Assembly (NCBI RefSeq): GCF_002208135.1 | Contig: NZ_CP021646.1 | Location: 1,037,501-1,101,500 of the forward strand | Length of the DNA stretch: 64,000 nucleotides | Source of the DNA: Pseudoalteromonas piscicida | Lineage (GTDB): Bacteria; Pseudomonadota; Gammaproteobacteria; Enterobacterales; Alteromonadaceae | Reading direction: 5' to 3' | Shown: positions 60,997 through 64,000 of the stretch, one piece after another | How the letters are laid out: every line of letters starts with the position of its first letter | Position numbering within the stretch: the stretch's first letter is position 1 | Translations under genes and position numbers: made by a program | The notes under the pieces: model-generated | The model's database searches: none | What the model was told of the DNA's origin: nothing | What the model saw: the letters and a program-made list of their open reading frames with translations, nothing else

Positions 60997-62016
60997 TTAT
61001 AGTATGTTCTCGGAGTGCTTAAAGTTATTTGGAGAGTAGCCTGTGAGCTTTTTAAATGCGGCAAAAAATGTGGATGCAGAATTAAAACCACACTCCAGTG
61101 CGAGGTACTCCAACGGCATGTTGGTGCTCGAAAGCAAGTGTTTCGCATATTCAACTCTCAAGCCATTGAGATATTGTTTAAAGTTACAATGGTAGTGACG
61201 ATTCACTATTTGCGATAGTTTGTTGTGGCTTGTGCCTAATCGTTTGGCTAATCGGGGTAGCGTTAAATCCGGCTCAGTAAATAGCTTGCTTTCTGACATT
61301 AGCGACTCAAGTTTGGCTATGAGCTGATTATATTCATCGTCGCTTATGTGCGTATTGGCATATTTCTTTTCATTAGCAGTTGGTTTTCGTAGTAATTTGG
61401 GTGCGAAAAGGATGCTTAAATAGAGCACAAAGCTGAAGGTGAGTGCCCCTGTGATGTAAGAAGTGAATGACGAAAAGAAATAAGCGGCCCAAATAAGCCA
61501 GCAACCGCAGATCACAACCAAAGATAGATGAAACTCAGCGTTGCCATTGGCGTTTTTGGGAGTAGCTAGCCGATAAAAGGTATGAGAACTTATCAGTAAG
61601 TAACCTAGCCAAAAATAAGATGTGCCTTTGTAACCCCACGTTTGCCATATTTCAGGGTTAAGTTGATAGGGCATAAGTATACCAAATCCAATAATAAAAC
61701 CGCTTAATGCCAAAAAGTGTATTGTTAGATAACGATTTCTGGTTTTACTGTAGCTTGCAAGTACAAAATTGAGCAGGCAGGGACCAAGCAAAAAGTAGGC
61801 GCTCAGACCTATTTGCAGAATCGTTTTATCTAGCTCTGGGTTAAAGTAAAAAAGGACTGATTTACCAATTCGAATACAGAGTAAAATGAGGAGCACCGAC
61901 ACCCAGCGCAGGGCCTTTGCCTCCTGAAATTTTATTAGTAGTAGGACGCTGAGAATAAAGCCATTAAACACCCCGATAAGTGAGAAGAAAAATAACAGAT
62001 GGGCGCTAAAATCCAT
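60997..62016 (-). CDS. Membrane-bound AraC-family regulator
   Basis: A 339-residue protein with about seven hydrophobic segments in the first ~205 residues. A C-terminal AraC DNA-binding domain follows (~235-339; LAKRLGTSHNKLSQIVNRHY, LALECGFNSASTFFAAFKKLTGYSP). This multi-pass architecture suggests sensing in or near the membrane. It lies between sapF and the secreted DJ-1-type gene and may control the latter. Confidence 0.9.
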   Translation of the reverse strand: MDFSAHLLFFFSLIGVFNGFILSVLLLIKFQEAKALRWVSVLLILLCIRIGKSVLFYFNPELDKTILQIGLSAYFLLGPCLLNFVLASYSKTRNRYLTIHFLALSGFIIGFGILMPYQLNPEIWQTWGYKGTSYFWLGYLLISSHTFYRLATPKNANGNAEFHLSLVVICGCWLIWAAYFFSSFTSYITGALTFSFVLYLSILFAPKLLRKPTANEKKYANTHISDDEYNQLIAKLESLMSESKLFTEPDLTLPRLAKRLGTSHNKLSQIVNRHYHCNFKQYLNGLRVEYAKHLLSSTNMPLEYLALECGFNSASTFFAAFKKLTGYSPNNFKHSENIL

Positions 62017-62034
62017 TACTCATTCCCCATAAAA

Positions 62035-62796
62035 TTAAGCTGACAGCAGCTTCTGCATGGTTTTAGATTTTGGTGTATTGAACACACTCTCGGTTTCGCC
62101 ATATTCGACGACTTTGCCGCGATTTAATACCAAAATCTCATCACTCATGTGACGAACCAAACTCAAATGATGTGTGATAAGCACGTACGCAAGTCCCGTT
62201 GCTGCTTGTAGCTCTAGCAGCAGATTCACGGTTTGTGCGCGTACGGATGGGTCTAATGATGACAGCGCTTCATCCAATACCAGCACTTTAGGGTCTAAAA
62301 TAAGGGCTCTCGCTAAGGCGACCCGCTGTAACTGCCCGCCACTAAACATATGAGGATAATAGTCTATGTGTTCGCCAAGTAGCCCGACGCGGCTGAGTGT
62401 GATGCGGATTTTCTTATAGCGCTGCTCTTCGGTGAGTTCGGTATTATATTGCAAGCAATCATCAAGCATATCCCCAATAGTGAGAGCAGGGTTGAGCGAG
62501 CGAGTTGGGTCTTGAAAGATCAGTCGAATAGTGCGGTAGTCATGATTGCGAATACCAGCGTCTTCTACAATTTGGCCATTAAGTAAAATTTGTCCAGAGT
62601 CAGCCATGTCAGCACCTGCGAGTACTTTAGCCAAGGTGCTTTTACCTGAGCCGGTCTCACCTATGATTGCGAGCGTTTGTCCGGGAGCAAGCGCAAACGA
62701 CACATCTCTGAGTACCCGCAAGGAGCTGCGTCTGAATAGACCCTGACGAGAAGTGTAGGACTTATTTAAAGACTGAACTTTTAAGACGGGTTGCAT
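62035..62796 (-). CDS. sapF: Peptide ABC transporter ATP-binding protein SapF
   Basis: A 253-residue ABC ATPase with Walker A GETGSGKST, signature FSGGQLQRVALARAL and Walker B VLVLDEALSSLD. With SapD it powers the Sap permease, linked in enterics to antimicrobial peptide resistance and, more recently, to putrescine export. Its start overlaps the end of sapD by 16 bases. Confidence 0.92.
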   Translation of the reverse strand: MQPVLKVQSLNKSYTSRQGLFRRSSLRVLRDVSFALAPGQTLAIIGETGSGKSTLAKVLAGADMADSGQILLNGQIVEDAGIRNHDYRTIRLIFQDPTRSLNPALTIGDMLDDCLQYNTELTEEQRYKKIRITLSRVGLLGEHIDYYPHMFSGGQLQRVALARALILDPKVLVLDEALSSLDPSVRAQTVNLLLELQAATGLAYVLITHHLSLVRHMSDEILVLNRGKVVEYGETESVFNTPKSKTMQKLLSA

Positions 62797-63787
62797 TTTT
62801 GCTTCACCTTAATTAACGGGAAGTGACAAGCATAACTATGACCATGCGAGCGACTTTGTCTTGGCGTAACGACACATTCTTTTTGCGCCTGAGGACATCT
62901 TGGCCCCAAGCGACATCCAATAGGTAAGTGCTGTAATGGGGGAATAGTGCCTTTCAAGGCATAAAATGCTTCTTTATGGCCAAGCCCCTGACCAAAGTCG
63001 GGCAAACTCTTTACCAATGCTTGGGTATAGGGATGTAATGGCTGCTTAAAAATAGCCTGAGTAGGTCCTGCTTCAACCATCTGTCCGCAGTAGAGCACAT
63101 GCATGGCATGAGACCAGTCGGAGATTTCTTCCAGCTCATGTGAAATCATTAATATCGACATGTTCTTAAGTTGGTTCAATGCTTTAAGTAATCGAAATAC
63201 CTGTGCGCGGGCGGTACTTTCCAGTGCGGTGGTTGGCTCATCGGCGATAAGTAGTTTAGGGCTTCTGGCGATGGCCATCGCAATCATGATCTTTTGACAC
63301 ATACCCTCTGAAAGTTCATGCGGGTAACTATTGCAAATCTTTTTATCGTCTCGGATCCCAGCTTTGTGCAATAGCGCTCGGACCTTCTCTTTTCGTGCTT
63401 TTCTACGACCAAAAAAGCCACCTTTTAAGACGTTATCGGGATAGACTCCGCGACTTGGTCGAAAATAGTGGCGGTTGGGTCAAGGCTACGACTTGGTTCT
63501 TGGTAAATCATCGCAATGTCTTGGCTGACGAGCTTTCTGCGCTTTTCTGAAGACAAGCGCATGAGGTCGACTCCGCGCCAATGCATGCGGTCGGCAGTTA
63601 CTGTCCAGCGCTGATTTAGCACCCCCACAATGGCTTTTGCAATCAGGCTTTTACCAGACCCAGACTCACCTACAAGCGCGTGTACTTCGCCTTCTTTAAG
63701 GCTAAGGTTAACCTTATCAACCGCGCGAATAACGCCGTCTTCGGTCCGTAATTCAATGGTGAGGTTCTTAACGTCTAGTAATTGCAT
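62781..63787 (-). pseudogene. sapD: Peptide ABC transporter ATP-binding protein SapD (apparent frameshift)
   Basis: Two frames, 63787-63425 and the frame ending at 62781, make one ~335-residue ABC ATPase. The first has Walker A GESGSGKS and the Q-loop (IYQEP). The second has the SapD-type signature ELSEGMCQKIMIAMAI, Walker B LLIADEPTTALE and the C-terminal Cys-containing oligopeptide-transporter domain (CRLGPRCPQAQKEC). Adding one base to the run at 63438-63440 (coding CCC to CCCC) restores SIPDNVLKGGFFGRRKARKE and joins them. It is probably a sequencing artefact. The start overlaps the sapC stop. Confidence 0.88.
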
Positions 63788-64000
63788 TAATCTGCCTTAC
63801 GTTGTTTCAGCGCTTCACGCAGCCCATCACCAACCAAGTTGGTGGAGAGCACTGCTAAAAATAGCAATACACCCGGCAGACCTACGGTCCATGGCGCGAG
63901 ATAAATTAAGCTTAAGTTTTCTTGTAGGATAGCACCCCATTCAGTAGACGGAGGCTGCGCACCGAGCTTTAAGAAACCAAGTGCCGCAATATCCAAAATG
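63787..64000 (-). CDS. sapC: Peptide ABC transporter permease SapC, C-terminal end (partial)
   Basis: The last ~70 residues of an inner-membrane permease that starts beyond the window. It contains [19 protein letters not shown] and the final transmembrane segment [26 protein letters not shown], typical of DppC/SapC permeases. The stop overlaps the sapD start. Confidence 0.9.
   Translation of the reverse strand, partial: ILDIAALGFLKLGAQPPSTEWGAILQENLSLIYLAPWTVGLPGVLLFLAVLSTNLVGDGLREALKQRKAD

Overview
The window is about 64 kb of a gammaproteobacterial chromosome. The backbone order (trmD-rplS-tyrA, pheA with a Phe-rich leader, smrB/prmB-aroC, tig-clpP-clpX-lon-hupB-ppiD, sapCDF), the CrsA/CrsR-like partner-switching pair, moderate G+C and large TonB-dependent receptor and lipoprotein genes suggest a marine Alteromonadales bacterium, most likely Pseudoalteromonas. 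The genus is an inference from gene content; no rRNA is present.

Layout. 1-1957: end of trmD, rplS, tyrA. 1958-9750: accessory region with hairpin repeats, a giant Sel1-repeat gene running out of frame into a DUF2971 domain, an AraC/GyrI regulator, a yefM-yoeB toxin-antitoxin pair, two integron-type cassettes with attC sites, and a HEPN-like gene with a frameshift. 9763-26145: a carbohydrate locus. A seven-gene minus-strand operon encodes two xylose-isomerase-like proteins, a Tat-exported GMC dehydrogenase with its small subunit, a DUF1080 lipoprotein, an MFS transporter and a Gfo/Idh/MocA oxidoreductase. It is divergent from a PAS-AraC regulator. Next come a cutC/BadF-type kinase pair and, divergent from it, a TonB-dependent receptor and a lipoprotein with four discoidin-like modules. 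The enzyme set matches the families of 3-keto-glycoside metabolism, and no recognisable glycoside hydrolase is present. A 48-bp element (40/48 identical) occurs once in each of the two divergent intergenic regions and ties the two halves together as one candidate regulon.

26154-47258: a MITE-like element, pheL-pheA, a GGDEF/EAL protein, yciH, STAS + response regulator/phosphatase/kinase, a GAF protein, tyrB, SOS-controlled yebG, a ComEA-like protein, dsbB, a secreted amidohydrolase (frameshifted), a CadC-like TPR regulator, fadR, a peroxiredoxin, a small coupled gene pair, smrB, prmB, aroC. 47280-58253: folD, five tRNA genes (Pro-Arg-His-Pro-Pro), then the proteostasis cluster. 58372-64000: a polysaccharide deacetylase lipoprotein under a palindrome-rich promoter, a secreted DJ-1/PfpI fusion, an AraC regulator, and sapF, sapD and the end of sapC.

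Quality warning: five coding breaks (Sel1-DUF2971, GMC dehydrogenase, amidohydrolase, lon, sapD) are each repaired by adding one G or C to a short G/C run. That pattern points to homopolymer under-calling rather than to five real mutations.
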